Shown one piece after another: positions 16,817-26,216 of a stretch of 64,000 nucleotides of DNA (its first letter is position 1; each line of letters starts with the position of its first letter). Below the pieces are notes generated by a model. It did not search any database, had not been told where the DNA came from, and saw only the letters and a list, made by a program, of their open reading frames with translations. A program made the translations under genes and the position numbers. Source of the DNA: Bacteroidales bacterium (lineage in GTDB: Bacteria; Bacteroidota; Bacteroidia; Bacteroidales; P3); NCBI GenBank assembly GCA_009785505.1, contig WQWA01000004.1, positions 18,553 through 82,552 of the forward strand. The letters run 5' to 3'.

Positions 16817-19800
16817 ATGAAGAACTATAAACGTCTTAACCTCATCATCGGCTTAATCATTGGAGTCGTTGCATGCACCATTTACATCATGACCGCCGAA
16901 CGCAGTGCCAGTTGGTGGGATTGCGGACAATTCCTCGCCACAGCATTCAAACTTCAAGTCGGACATCCGCCCGGAGCACCAACATTCCAGCTTTTGGGAA
17001 ATCTTTTTACCTTGCTCGTCGGACGAGACCCAATGCTCGCAGGCTTTATGGTCAACGTGATGTCGGCTGTTGCAAGCGGACTCGCAGTCATGTTTTTGTT
17101 TTGGACAATTACGATACTTGGCAAAAAATTAGCTTCAAAGTATGGTGAAATTACAGACGCAAAAATGTGGGCGATTTTTGGTAGCGGATTGGTTGGGGCT
17201 ATGGCTTTTTGTTTTTCAGATGCTTTTTGGTTCTCGGCAGTAGAAGGCGAAGTTTACGCACTCTCAGTGTTTTTCACAGCCGTAACGTTTTGGGCGATTT
17301 TGAAATGGGACGAAGAGGCAGACAGTCCTTATAGCTTGAGATGGATTATTTTGATCGCCTATTTAGTTGGTTTATCTATTGGTGTCCACCTCTTGAATTT
17401 ACTAGTAGTTCCGGCAATTGTATTCATCGTTTATTACAGAAAATTTCAGCACTCTCGCAAGCGTTTTTGGGGAGCCCTTATATTTTCGGGTGTTTTACTT
17501 GGCGCAATTTTGTGGGGAGTAATTCCCTACATCGTTCACATTGCCGGACGATTCGAACTGCTTTTTGTAAATGGCTTGGGCTTGCCGTTCAACTCCGGAG
17601 CTATTTTTTGGTTTGCGCTGCTTATTGGTGGGATCACTTGGGGAATTCGTTATTCTATCCGAAAAGGCAAAGTAATTTTGAATACCGCCTTACTTTGTTT
17701 GGCGTTTCTTTTGGTTGGATATTCAACATATTTTATTGTTATTATTCGTGCGACTGCAGAAACTCCACTCAATTTTGGGGCACCAAAAAATACATTTGCT
17801 TTGTTGGACTATTTGAATCGCGAACAGTATGGCAGTCGTCCATTGATCTACGGAAGTCAATTTACCGGAAGAGCCACTGATTTTACAGAGCGTTCGCCAA
17901 GATATATGCGTTGTGACGAAACTCGAAGATACCTAAGAATCCAGCGTCATCCAGAGCCTGTTTGGGATCCGAATCATACCGGACTTTTCCCGCGTATGCA
18001 CAGTATGGTTGGTGATCGTGCACCAGAGCACGCCGACTACTACCATTTCTTTGGAAGAATAACACCGAGGTTTTATACTTGTCGAATAACCGGGGAACAA
18101 AGACAAATGAAGCCAACATTTGTAGAAAATATGCGTTTTTTCATTCGCTACCACCTCGGTTGGCAGTACATGCGATACTTTATGTGGAATTTTGTCGGAC
18201 GACAAAATGATATACCGGGAAGGGGCTACGATAGGCAGGGAAATAGAGATGTGTTCCATGGAAACTGGATTAGTGGAATCCGATTTATCGATGAGGCTCG
18301 CCTCGGACCACAAACCAATCTACCGGATTTTCTAAAATACAATCAAGGACGAAACACTTACTTTTTCTTGCCTCTAATTTTAGGATTGATTGGATTATTC
18401 TATCAATATCGAAAAGACAAAAATAATTCGTTTGTTACGTTTTTGCTGTTTTTTATGACCGGAATAGCGATTGTTATCTATCTCAACCAACCTTCAACAG
18501 AGCCTCGTGAGCGAGACTACTCTGTTGTCGGCTCGTTCTATGCTTTCGCAATATGGATCGGACTTGGCGTGATGGCGATAGCCGATTTTCTACAAAGAAG
18601 AACCAAAATAAGTGGAAAGCTTGCCGCCGGAATTGCTACAATAGTAACATTTTTGGCAGTTCCAACGCTAATGGCTCAACAAAATTGGGATGACCACGAC
18701 CGTTCTCAATTATTCGCCGCACGAGATATGGCTCGAAATATGCTGAAATCCACCGAACCGAATGCGATTATAATCTGCAACGGAGATAATGATACATTTC
18801 CACTTTGGTTTGCTCAAAATGTGGAGGGATTACGGCCTGATGTGCGGATTATCAACTCTGCTTTAGCAAATTCTTATTGGGCTATTCTGCCGTTGTTCAA
18901 CCGAATTTACGAGTCCGATCCGATACCTCTTACACTGACAAGAAATGACTATCGACAAGGATTTAACCAAAGCGTTTTCATTCAGGATAGAAATGTTGGT
19001 CGTCGAGAATTGATCGAACTGATTAGGTTCGTTGGCAACGACAATCCAAACACGCAAGTTCAGTTGCGTGGCGGCGGAGTGGCAAATTTTTTGCCGACAA
19101 CTCAATATGTGCTGACTATCGACCGCGACGACCTTCTGGCAAGAGGCATCATCACTGAGGAGCAACACATGTTTACAGTCCCACAGATGGAACATGATAT
19201 TCAGGCACGAGGAGCGCAAATTCACACGGCAGATTTAGTATTTTTGGATATTTTAGCTACTAACGACTGGGAGCGCCCGATTTATGTAACTAGTCCGTGG
19301 GCGCAACGCCACATCTGGCCTATTCAACAGTTTGCCCAAATGGAAGGCATTTTACATCGTCTTGTGCCGTTTCACAATCCAAATAGAGGCCTCACGTCCG
19401 CAGGTTTCAATGGTATTGCAACAGACAGAACCTACAATTTGTTTATGAACGAATTCACATCATGGGGAAATGTCAACCATCCAAGAGCAAGAATTTGTCA
19501 TGATACTCGTCGTACCGCACAAAATTGGCGACAACAATTTGTTTTTCTTGCACAAGCCTTGATTGCAGACGGAAGAATGGAGGATGCTGTTCAAGTTTTG
19601 GACCGTGGTCTATATCTTTTCCCGCATCGCAATATCGATTTTGACCTTTCGGTAATTCTTTATGTTCAAGCCTATGCTAGAACCGGAAAAATCGAAAAAG
19701 CCTTAGACTTGGCAAGTAAAATGGTAGATATTTATGAAAGAAACCTGCTTTATTTCGAGAGTTTTCCACCTAGACATCGCCGATTTTTAGAGACTCATAT

Positions 19801-19924
19801 ACAAGAAGCGCTTTCAGTACTTATGAACTTGCGTCACAGCATGTTGCAAGGATTTGAGAGGGAAAGCGAAGAGTTGTTCGAGCGTTTAGACAATCTTTTG
19901 GCAATTCGTGGATTTCATGAATAA
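16817..19924 (+). CDS. DUF2723 membrane protein (glycosyltransferase-like, O-mannosyltransferase superfamily)
   Basis: 1035-residue multi-pass inner-membrane protein. The N-terminus LNLIIGLIIGVVACTIYIMT leads into TAERSASWWDCGQFLATAFK and QVGHPPGAP, the signature of DUF2723 (GT117-like) proteins with the Asp-containing first periplasmic loop of GT-C enzymes. About ten hydrophobic segments reach residue 620, including a block at about 530-620. A periplasmic domain follows with CNGDNDTFPLWFAQNVEGLRP, and TPR-like helices lie near the end (GRMEDAVQVLDRGLYLFPHR). Probably it transfers a lipid-linked sugar to an exported acceptor, but the substrate is unknown. It has its own promoter and terminator. 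Confidence 0.87.
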   Translation: MKNYKRLNLIIGLIIGVVACTIYIMTAERSASWWDCGQFLATAFKLQVGHPPGAPTFQLLGNLFTLLVGRDPMLAGFMVNVMSAVASGLAVMFLFWTITILGKKLASKYGEITDAKMWAIFGSGLVGAMAFCFSDAFWFSAVEGEVYALSVFFTAVTFWAILKWDEEADSPYSLRWIILIAYLVGLSIGVHLLNLLVVPAIVFIVYYRKFQHSRKRFWGALIFSGVLLGAILWGVIPYIVHIAGRFELLFVNGLGLPFNSGAIFWFALLIGGITWGIRYSIRKGKVILNTALLCLAFLLVGYSTYFIVIIRATAETPLNFGAPKNTFALLDYLNREQYGSRPLIYGSQFTGRATDFTERSPRYMRCDETRRYLRIQRHPEPVWDPNHTGLFPRMHSMVGDRAPEHADYYHFFGRITPRFYTCRITGEQRQMKPTFVENMRFFIRYHLGWQYMRYFMWNFVGRQNDIPGRGYDRQGNRDVFHGNWISGIRFIDEARLGPQTNLPDFLKYNQGRNTYFFLPLILGLIGLFYQYRKDKNNSFVTFLLFFMTGIAIVIYLNQPSTEPRERDYSVVGSFYAFAIWIGLGVMAIADFLQRRTKISGKLAAGIATIVTFLAVPTLMAQQNWDDHDRSQLFAARDMARNMLKSTEPNAIIICNGDNDTFPLWFAQNVEGLRPDVRIINSALANSYWAILPLFNRIYESDPIPLTLTRNDYRQGFNQSVFIQDRNVGRRELIELIRFVGNDNPNTQVQLRGGGVANFLPTTQYVLTIDRDDLLARGIITEEQHMFTVPQMEHDIQARGAQIHTADLVFLDILATNDWERPIYVTSPWAQRHIWPIQQFAQMEGILHRLVPFHNPNRGLTSAGFNGIATDRTYNLFMNEFTSWGNVNHPRARICHDTRRTAQNWRQQFVFLAQALIADGRMEDAVQVLDRGLYLFPHRNIDFDLSVILYVQAYARTGKIEKALDLASKMVDIYERNLLYFESFPPRHRRFLETHIQEALSVLMNLRHSMLQGFERESEELFERLDNLLAIRGFHE

Positions 19925-19959
19925 TGTGCGATGGTTTTACGCTCAACTACACACAATAA

Positions 19960-19989
19960 AAAACTCGCATTGATAATGCGAGTTTTTTT
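19960..19989. terminator. Bidirectional terminator
   Basis: AAAACTCGCAT and ATGCGAGTTTT pair across a 4-nt loop, with T-runs on both strands. It is placed between the convergent DUF2723 and arginine decarboxylase genes. Confidence 0.9.
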
Positions 19990-19992
19990 GTC

Positions 19993-21384
19993 TTAATATC
20001 CCAAAATCTTCAACATAGATTTATGACTCTGTTCTTTAGCGAAAAGTTTTGTAAAATATTCACCATCCTCGTCCACATCAATGAGAATATGTTTCGGTGC
20101 AGGTGTCAAACAGTGCTGAATGCCGCCATAGCCACCTACAGATTCTTGGTAGGCTCCCGTGTGGAAAAAGCCGATGTATTGAGGTTTTTCCGATTGTAAT
20201 TTCGGCAAAAACACAGCGTTTGAATGTCGTTCGGAGTTGTAAAAATCTTGTCCGTCGCAAGTCAAACCACCGAGAAATACACGTTGATATTCTTGATCCC
20301 AATTGTTGATTGCTAACATGATAAAACGCTGGCTTATTCCCCAAACATCCGGTAAAGTAGTGATAAACGAACTATCAATCATGTACCATAATTCGCGATC
20401 GTTTTGTTGTTTCTGATTCACGATGGAGTATAAAACTGCACCGGATTCACTCACTGTAAACGATCCGAATTCGCTAAAAATATCCGGTTCAACTACACCG
20501 TGTGAGTTGCAAATTTGCTGAATCTGTGCAATAATCTCTTCAGCGATGTATTCATAATCATAGTTAAATGCTAATGAATTCTTGAATGGGAAACCTCCTC
20601 CGATGTTTAAAGAAGTTAAAGACGGACACACTTTCTTCAGCTCACAATAGACATTTACAGCCTTGGAGAGTTCGTTCCAGTAGTGTGCAGTATCTTTAAT
20701 CCCGGTATTGATAAAGAAGTGCAACATCTTAACCTCAAATCGGCTTCGTTTGATGCGTTTGATATAAAAATCAACAATATCGTTGATTCTCAGACCCAAA
20801 CGTGATGTGTAAAATTCAAATACAGGCTCTTCTTCTGTCGCAATGCGAATGCCGATTTGACATTTACCTTCAACATTGGCTTCCAACAAATCCATTTCTT
20901 CCTTGTTGTCAATGATAGGAATAGTATTATGAAATCCCTTATTGATAAGTTCTGCGATATTCTCAATGTACTGAGGGCGTTTAAAACCATTACAAATGAT
21001 ATAGATATCCTTGTTTGTGATTTTTCCTTGTTCGTAAAGTTCGTTGATCAAATTGATATCGAATGCGGACGAAGTTTCGATATGAGCATCATTTTTCAAC
21101 ACTTCCTCTAATACAAACGAAAAATGCGAGCTCTTTGTACAGTAACAATAATTATAGTCGCCTTGATAGTCTACCTTTGCCATAGCCACATTAAACAAAC
21201 GTTTAGCACGCTGGATTTGTGTGGTTATTTTGGGTAGATAGCTAATTTTTAAAGGTGTTCCGTATTGTTTAATAATGTCCATTAAAGGCACATCATGAAA
21301 GTATAGTTCGGAATCAACAACCTTAAATTCATCTTGTGGAAATTCGAATGACTGTTCGATTAAGTCAACGTATTTGTTTTTCAT
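19993..21384 (-). CDS. speA: Arginine decarboxylase (PLP, alanine racemase fold)
   Basis: 463 residues, fold-type III PLP decarboxylase. YCYCTKSSHFSF near residue 82 carries the PLP-lysine, in the variant seen in Bacteroidota arginine decarboxylases in place of YAxKAN. LNIGGGFPF binds the phosphate, and the C-terminal GLTCDGQDF plus FFHTGAYQ provide the second half of the active site. The chain is shorter than the 630-residue enterobacterial SpeA and resembles the Flavobacteria/Bacteroidales type. It would make agmatine for polyamine synthesis. A diaminopimelate- or carboxynorspermidine-type activity is not fully excluded. It is monocistronic. Confidence 0.78.
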   Translation of the reverse strand: MKNKYVDLIEQSFEFPQDEFKVVDSELYFHDVPLMDIIKQYGTPLKISYLPKITTQIQRAKRLFNVAMAKVDYQGDYNYCYCTKSSHFSFVLEEVLKNDAHIETSSAFDINLINELYEQGKITNKDIYIICNGFKRPQYIENIAELINKGFHNTIPIIDNKEEMDLLEANVEGKCQIGIRIATEEEPVFEFYTSRLGLRINDIVDFYIKRIKRSRFEVKMLHFFINTGIKDTAHYWNELSKAVNVYCELKKVCPSLTSLNIGGGFPFKNSLAFNYDYEYIAEEIIAQIQQICNSHGVVEPDIFSEFGSFTVSESGAVLYSIVNQKQQNDRELWYMIDSSFITTLPDVWGISQRFIMLAINNWDQEYQRVFLGGLTCDGQDFYNSERHSNAVFLPKLQSEKPQYIGFFHTGAYQESVGGYGGIQHCLTPAPKHILIDVDEDGEYFTKLFAKEQSHKSMLKILGY

Positions 21385-21455
21385 TTTCTTGATTTAACTG
21401 AGTTAGACTTGGTATTTTTCTTTGATCCGACTCATTCGGATTTGAATTCTAATTG

Positions 21456-21463
21456 CAAAATTA
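21456..21463 (-). promoter_or_regulatory. -7 promoter box for arginine decarboxylase
   Basis: TAATTTTG on the minus strand, about 70 nt before the ATG. The leader holds a small hairpin, TCCGA-CTCAT-TCGGA, at 21426-21440. Confidence 0.5.
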
Positions 21464-21527
21464 CAAAAAAAAAATGAAAAAACAAAGTGGACTTGCAAGA
21501 AAATTTGCATTTTTCAAAAAAAAATCG

Positions 21528-21535
21528 TAACTTTG
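21528..21535 (+). promoter_or_regulatory. -7 promoter box for the Cys-rich lipoprotein
   Basis: TAACTTTG, 34 nt upstream of the ATG at 21570, following a long A/T tract. Confidence 0.65.
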
Positions 21536-21569
21536 CACCGTTATTAACTAAATTAAAACCAATAAAATC

Positions 21570-21890
21570 ATGAAAAAAGTATTGTTAGTACTTGCTGTTG
21601 CTGCTTTTGCAGTTGCTTGTGGAAACACGGGGCAACAAGGTGCAGCTCAAGGTCAAGCTACCGGAATTCACGCAGCAGGATGTTGCTCTGATGGTCCTAC
21701 ATGTTGTTCTGAAGGCTTAACTCAAGAACAGTGTGCCGAAAGAAAAGCTAGACTGGCTGGCCCTCAATGTTGCTCTGAAGGCTTAACTCAAGAACAGTGT
21801 GCCGAAAGAAAAGCTAGAGCTGCACAAGGCTGTAGTAGAGCCGCCGGAGAAGGCTGCAAAAGAGGAGACGAAGGTTGCGGCAGGTCTTAA
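21570..21890 (+). CDS. Small Cys-rich lipoprotein with a tandem duplication
   Basis: 106 residues. MKKVLLVLAVAAFAVACG is a type II signal peptide with lipobox AVAC. The mature part holds more than ten further Cys, several as CC pairs (AAGCCSDGPTCCSEG). The 17-residue unit CCSEGLTQEQCAERKAR occurs twice with identical protein sequence. The DNA copies at 21702-21752 and 21768-21818 differ at one base, so the duplication is recent. It ends in another Cys-, Gly- and Arg-rich stretch. No family was recognised; metal binding or envelope redox protection is a guess from composition. It has its own promoter and a strong terminator. Confidence 0.8.
   Translation: MKKVLLVLAVAAFAVACGNTGQQGAAQGQATGIHAAGCCSDGPTCCSEGLTQEQCAERKARLAGPQCCSEGLTQEQCAERKARAAQGCSRAAGEGCKRGDEGCGRS
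21702..21818 (+). repeat. Tandem 51-bp repeat within the Cys-rich lipoprotein gene
   Basis: Two 51-bp units (21702-21752 and 21768-21818, period 66 bp) differ by one base (TTGTTCT against TTGCTCT). Confidence 0.9.
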
Positions 21891-21910
21891 TCTTGCCTTT
21901 ACAATCATCT

Positions 21911-21937
21911 AAAACCCCGCAAAAGGCGGGGTTTTTA
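21911..21937 (+). terminator. Rho-independent terminator
   Basis: AAACCCCGC and GCGGGGTTT pair around AAAAG, followed by TT. It lies about 20 nt after the lipoprotein stop. Confidence 0.9.
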
Positions 21938-21957
21938 GTTTCAAAAACAAATTTATT

Positions 21958-22758
21958 ATGACACTAAGCTTAACCAAACCAATTTGTTTCTTCGATCTAG
22001 AAACAACCGGAATAAACATAAACCGAGACCGTATCGTTGAAATCTGCGTGCACAAAATCAATCCGGACCAATCCTCACAAACCAAGACGTACCGCCTCAA
22101 TCCGACTATCCCAATTCCTGTGGAAGCTAGCATGGTTCACGGAATTTACGATAAGGATGTGGCTGATTGCTCAACATTCAAAGATGTTGCCGGCGAACTC
22201 AATGCGTTCTTTGGAAACAGCGATTTAGCCGGATATAACTCTAATAAGTTCGATGTGCCGATTTTGGTTGAAGAATTTTTGCGTGCCGAAGTCGATTTTG
22301 ATATGAAAAACCGCCGGTTGGTTGATGTGCAAAACATTTTTCATCAAATGGAGCCACGCACGCTTTCAGCGGCATACAAGTTTTATTGCAATAAAAAATT
22401 AGATGGTGCACACAGTGCTGAAGCAGACACTTTGGCAACATACGAGATTTTGCTCGCACAGTTGGACCGCTACAAAGACATGCCTTTCGAAGATAAAAAG
22501 GGACAGATTTCGTTTCCGGTTGTGAACGATATCGAAGCCTTATCAACATTCACAACAACAAAGAAATTTGTGGATTATGCAGGAACGATGGTCTACAACG
22601 ACAAAGGTCAGGAAGTGTTCAATATCGGCAAACACAAAGGGCGTTTGGTTTCGGAAGTCTTCCAATATGAGCCGTCGTACTACGCATGGATGATGGACGC
22701 GGATTTTTCGCTTTCGACCAAACGGAAATTAACGGAAATTCGGTTGCGAAATCGTTAG
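21958..22758 (+). CDS. DnaQ-like 3'-5' exonuclease (DEDDh)
   Basis: 266 residues. FFDLETTGININRDRI at 11-26 is the ExoI motif, AGYNSNKFDVPILVEEF is ExoII, and HSAEADTLATYEIL is ExoIII (His and Asp of DEDDh). The C-terminal 60 residues, FNIGKHKGRLVSEVF and YYAWMMDADFSLSTKRKL, are a small domain commonly attached to Bacteroidota exonucleases of this type. Roles could be proofreading (epsilon-like) or DNA or RNA trimming; the sequence alone does not decide. It directly follows a terminator and no clear -7 box is visible. Confidence 0.87.
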   Translation: MTLSLTKPICFFDLETTGININRDRIVEICVHKINPDQSSQTKTYRLNPTIPIPVEASMVHGIYDKDVADCSTFKDVAGELNAFFGNSDLAGYNSNKFDVPILVEEFLRAEVDFDMKNRRLVDVQNIFHQMEPRTLSAAYKFYCNKKLDGAHSAEADTLATYEILLAQLDRYKDMPFEDKKGQISFPVVNDIEALSTFTTTKKFVDYAGTMVYNDKGQEVFNIGKHKGRLVSEVFQYEPSYYAWMMDADFSLSTKRKLTEIRLRNR

Positions 22759-22761
22759 GGT

Positions 22762-22788
22762 CGTCATTCCCGCGCAGGCGGGAATCCC
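22762..22788. repeat. Intergenic GC palindromic repeat
   Basis: CGTCATTCCCGCG and the facing GGCGGGAATCC form the same hairpin found inside the ABC permease gene at 57878. It fills the gap between two convergent stop codons. Confidence 0.8.
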
Positions 22789-22794
22789 CCCCGA

Positions 22795-24009
22795 TTATTG
22801 CAACATTTTTTTCGCTGTTTTCACACCTTCAATAAACACATCAATTTCCTCTTTCGTGTTGTAAAATGCGAAACTCGCACGCACCGTTCCGGAAATGCCT
22901 AAAATTCTCATGAGAGGCTGTGCACAATGATCCCCTGTTCTTACGGCAATACCTAATTGATCGAGGATTACACCCACATCAGAATGGTGAACATCTTTTA
23001 GGTTAAAACTTAAAACAGCGATTTTATTCTTTGCGGTGCCGTGAAAAATAATATCATCGATTTCGTTTAATTTTTCCGTGGCATAAGTCAGCAATTTGTG
23101 TTCATAGTCCGCAATTTGTTTCAACCCGATTTTTTGCATGTATTGTATTGCGGTTTCAATCGCTAAAATCCCATCAACATTGGGCGTTCCGGTTTCGAAC
23201 TTGTACGGCAATTCATTAAACGTGCTTTCTTCAAAACGCACTTCCGAAATCATTTCTCCGCCAAATTGGTAGGGCGGAAGTTTGTTGAGCCACTCGCTTT
23301 TTCCGTAAAGCACGCCGATTCCCATAGGTGCGTACATTTTATGTGCGGAAAATACCAAAAAATCGCAATCCATTTTTTGCACGTCAATCGTTTCGTGTGC
23401 CACGCTTTGTGCGGCGTCAATCAAAACAGGAATGTTTTTTGCGTGTGCTTTTTCAATCAATAATTCAATTGGATTGATGGTGCCTAGAACGTTTGAAATA
23501 TGCGTAACAGCAAGCATTTTCACGTTTTTTGAGAACAATTCATCAATATTTGACAAATCTAAGTCGCCGGTTTCCAAGACTGGAATCACCAACAGATTCG
23601 CTTTTTTCTGCTTACACATTTGTTGCCATGGCACAATATTGGCATGGTGTTCCATTGCTGAAATCAGCACGCTATCACCTTCGTTGAGAAACTGTTGTGC
23701 AAACGTTTGAGCCACTAAGTTTATGCCTTCTGTAGTGCCTTTTGTGAAAATAATTTCGTGCTGTTCTTTGGCATTGATAAACTTTTGAACGGTTGTTCTT
23801 GCGCTTTCCAGCTTTTCTGTTGCTATTCGACCGAGTGTGTGCGTGCCACGATGTGCATTGCTGTTAATCGTTTCGTAGTAATCCGAAATACGGTCGATTA
23901 CCACCTGTGGTTTTTGCGTTGTAGCGGTATTATCTAAATATACCAAGGGTTTTCCGTTTACATTTTGATGTAAAATCGGAAAATCGTTTCGAATGAGAGT
24001 TGTGTCCAT
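22795..24009 (-). CDS. sufS: Cysteine desulfurase SufS
   Basis: 404-residue type II cysteine desulfurase supplying sulfur for Fe-S cluster assembly. YLDNTATTQKP is at 25-35, and HHANIVPWQ contains the PLP-stacking His. K224 in SAHKMYAPMG forms the Schiff base, and the persulfide Cys is C362 in RTGDHCAQP. The length matches SufS rather than IscS. The start at 24009 lies 4 nt after a strong -7 box. No suf partner genes are next to it, which is unusual since sufS often follows sufBCD. It is convergent with the exonuclease gene. Confidence 0.95.
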   Translation of the reverse strand: MDTTLIRNDFPILHQNVNGKPLVYLDNTATTQKPQVVIDRISDYYETINSNAHRGTHTLGRIATEKLESARTTVQKFINAKEQHEIIFTKGTTEGINLVAQTFAQQFLNEGDSVLISAMEHHANIVPWQQMCKQKKANLLVIPVLETGDLDLSNIDELFSKNVKMLAVTHISNVLGTINPIELLIEKAHAKNIPVLIDAAQSVAHETIDVQKMDCDFLVFSAHKMYAPMGIGVLYGKSEWLNKLPPYQFGGEMISEVRFEESTFNELPYKFETGTPNVDGILAIETAIQYMQKIGLKQIADYEHKLLTYATEKLNEIDDIIFHGTAKNKIAVLSFNLKDVHHSDVGVILDQLGIAVRTGDHCAQPLMRILGISGTVRASFAFYNTKEEIDVFIEGVKTAKKMLQ

Positions 24010-24013
24010 AGTG

Positions 24014-24021
24014 CAAAGATA
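24014..24021 (-). promoter_or_regulatory. -7 promoter box 4 nt before sufS
   Basis: TATCTTTG on the minus strand, with four bases to the sufS ATG, implying a leaderless or nearly leaderless transcript. Confidence 0.7.
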
Positions 24022-24059
24022 CGAAATTAAATTGAGAATGGAAAATAGAAAATTAAGAT

Positions 24060-24099
24060 CGTCATTTCGAGCGTAGCGAAGCGAAGTCGAGAAATCCCC
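24060..24099. repeat. Intergenic palindromic repeat
   Basis: CGTCATTTCGAGCG, then an internal GAAGCGAAG, then TCGAGAAATCCCC. It is a longer relative of the dprA insertion at 7881 and sits between the divergent sufS and oligopeptidase promoters. Confidence 0.75.
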
Positions 24100-24153
24100 T
24101 TGCTATTGTTAATAACTTATAGCGAAATTTGTAAAAATGATGGCTTTTTTTCG

Positions 24154-24161
24154 TATTTTTG
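24154..24161 (+). promoter_or_regulatory. -7 promoter box 4 nt before oligopeptidase B
   Basis: TATTTTTG after 'TTTTTTTCG', four bases before the ATG at 24166. Confidence 0.7.
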
Positions 24162-24165
24162 CATT

Positions 24166-26208
24166 ATGATAAATGCACCGATAGCAAAGAAAGAAACAAA
24201 ATTGCTGACGACACACGATGTTGTTCGGCAGGACGATTATTTTTGGATGAATCAACGTGATACGTCAGAAGTTTTGGATTATTTGAAGTCCGAAAATGCG
24301 TATTGCGATGCGATGATGAAAGATACGGAAAGCTTACAGAAACAACTGTTTGACGAAATAAAATCTCGTATCAAAGAGGACGATCAAAGTGTTCCGTTTT
24401 TTCGCAAAGAATACTGGTATTACACACGTTACGAAACGGGCAAAGAATATCCGATTTATTGTCGAAAATTCCAAACGCAGGACAATCCGGAAGAGATTAT
24501 TTTAGACGTGAATAAACTTGCAGAAGGTCACGCTTTTTGTGCTATTGGCGAGATTGCGATTAGTGACGATAACAACATGTTGGCGTTTGCTGTGGATTTT
24601 GTGAGCAGAAGAATTTATGATATTTGGTTCAAAAATTTGGAAACCGGTGAAATTTTGAACGAAAAAATCGAAAAAACAGCAGGAAACTTTACGTGGACAG
24701 CCGATAATAAAACGCTGTTTTATGTCAAGCAAAACCGCCAACTTCGCTCGTGTCGTGTGATTAGATACGAACTTGGAAATCCCGAAAAAGAACAAGAAGT
24801 TTTTTTTGAAAAAGATGCGAAATTTAATGTTGGCGTTGGACGAACGAAATCGGAAAGTTATGTATTTTTGTTTTCAGGAAGCTCTACATCAGCGGAATAC
24901 CGTGTTATTCCGGCAAATAATCCCGAGGCGAAGTTTCAAATTTTTCAACGCAGAGAAAAAGATTTGGAATATTCAATCGAACATTTTGAAAATCATTTTT
25001 TCGTGATGACGAATTGGAAGGCCACCAATTTCAAATTGATGAAAACGCCTTTAAATTCTACTGAAAAAGAGAATTGGAAAGACATTATTCCGCATCGTGA
25101 CGATGTGAAGTTGGAAGATTTCGAAATTTTTTCGGATTATTTAGTTTTGCAAGAACGAAAAAATGCACTCAATCATATTCGAATTATTAGTTTGAAAAAT
25201 GGCGAGGATTATTATCTCGAAATGTCTGAAGAGGTCTATAACACAGGAATTGGCTACAATCCCGATTTTTATGCCACGAAATTGAGATACGGCTATACGT
25301 CAATGACCACGCCCCGAACGTCATACGAATATAATCTGAAAACTCGTGAAACCGTTGTGCTGAAACAACAACCGGTTTTAGATGAAAATTTCAGATCCGA
25401 AAACTACGAAAGCAAGCGTTTGTGGGCTGTTTCGCACGATGGCGAACGTGTGCCGATTTCGATGGTTTATAGAAAAGGTTTGAAAAAAAACGGACAAAAC
25501 CCAACCTTGCTCTACGGTTATGGTTCGTATGGAATTTCGCTCGACCCGAATTTCAGTTCGGCACGATTGAGCCTTTTAGATAGAGGCTTTGTGTATGCGA
25601 TTGCACACATTCGCGGAGGCGAAGAGATGGGTAGAAAATGGTATGAAAATGCGAAATTTTTAAAGAAAAAAAATACATTTTTGGACTTCATCGCTTGTGC
25701 GGAAACATTGATAAAAGAAGGCTTTACGGCATCAGAAAAACTTGCCGGAATGGGCGGAAGTGCAGGCGGATTACTGATTGGTGCAGTTGCAAATATGCAA
25801 CCCAATTTGTTTCACACACTCATTGCACAAGTACCGTTTGTAGATGTGGTTACAACAATGCTCGACGATGAGATTCCGCTAACGGTAGGCGAATACGAAG
25901 AATGGGGAAATCCCAACGAAAAAGAATTTTTCGACTATATGTTATCCTATTCGCCTTACGATAACGTGAAAGCACAAAACTACCCAAATATGTTGATAAC
26001 AACGGGCTACCACGATTCGCAAGTGCAATACTGGGAGCCTGCGAAATGGGTTGCAAAATTGCGTGCCACAAAAACGAACAGCAATTTACTGCTGTTCAAA
26101 ACAGAACTGAACTTCGGACACGGCGGTGCTTCGGGACGGTTTGAGGCGTTGAAAGAAACGGCGTTGGAATATGCTTTTTTGCTAAAAACTGTTGGGAAAT
26201 CAAAGTAA
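24166..26208 (+). CDS. ptrB: Oligopeptidase B (prolyl oligopeptidase family, S9A)
   Basis: 680 residues, cytoplasmic serine peptidase with no signal peptide. The N-terminus (YFWMNQRDTSEVLDYLKSEN) is typical of S9A oligopeptidase B. A seven-bladed propeller reaches about residue 400. The hydrolase domain has GSYGISLDPNF, AHIRGGEEMGRKWYE, the catalytic Ser in GMGGSAGGLL, the Asp in YHDSQV and the His in FGHGGASGR. It would cleave short peptides after basic residues. The start at MINAPIAKK is chosen because the promoter lies inside the longer upstream reading. Confidence 0.92.
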   Translation: MINAPIAKKETKLLTTHDVVRQDDYFWMNQRDTSEVLDYLKSENAYCDAMMKDTESLQKQLFDEIKSRIKEDDQSVPFFRKEYWYYTRYETGKEYPIYCRKFQTQDNPEEIILDVNKLAEGHAFCAIGEIAISDDNNMLAFAVDFVSRRIYDIWFKNLETGEILNEKIEKTAGNFTWTADNKTLFYVKQNRQLRSCRVIRYELGNPEKEQEVFFEKDAKFNVGVGRTKSESYVFLFSGSSTSAEYRVIPANNPEAKFQIFQRREKDLEYSIEHFENHFFVMTNWKATNFKLMKTPLNSTEKENWKDIIPHRDDVKLEDFEIFSDYLVLQERKNALNHIRIISLKNGEDYYLEMSEEVYNTGIGYNPDFYATKLRYGYTSMTTPRTSYEYNLKTRETVVLKQQPVLDENFRSENYESKRLWAVSHDGERVPISMVYRKGLKKNGQNPTLLYGYGSYGISLDPNFSSARLSLLDRGFVYAIAHIRGGEEMGRKWYENAKFLKKKNTFLDFIACAETLIKEGFTASEKLAGMGGSAGGLLIGAVANMQPNLFHTLIAQVPFVDVVTTMLDDEIPLTVGEYEEWGNPNEKEFFDYMLSYSPYDNVKAQNYPNMLITTGYHDSQVQYWEPAKWVAKLRATKTNSNLLLFKTELNFGHGGASGRFEALKETALEYAFLLKTVGKSK

Positions 26209-26216
26209 AGAATACT

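Noticed and set aside
19993..21384. Diaminopimelate decarboxylase assignment
   Set aside because: The PLP-lysine region YCTKSSHF and the overall length fit Bacteroidota arginine decarboxylases better than LysA.
21702..21818. Tandem repeat as a CRISPR-like array
   Set aside because: Only two units, in frame within a lipoprotein gene.
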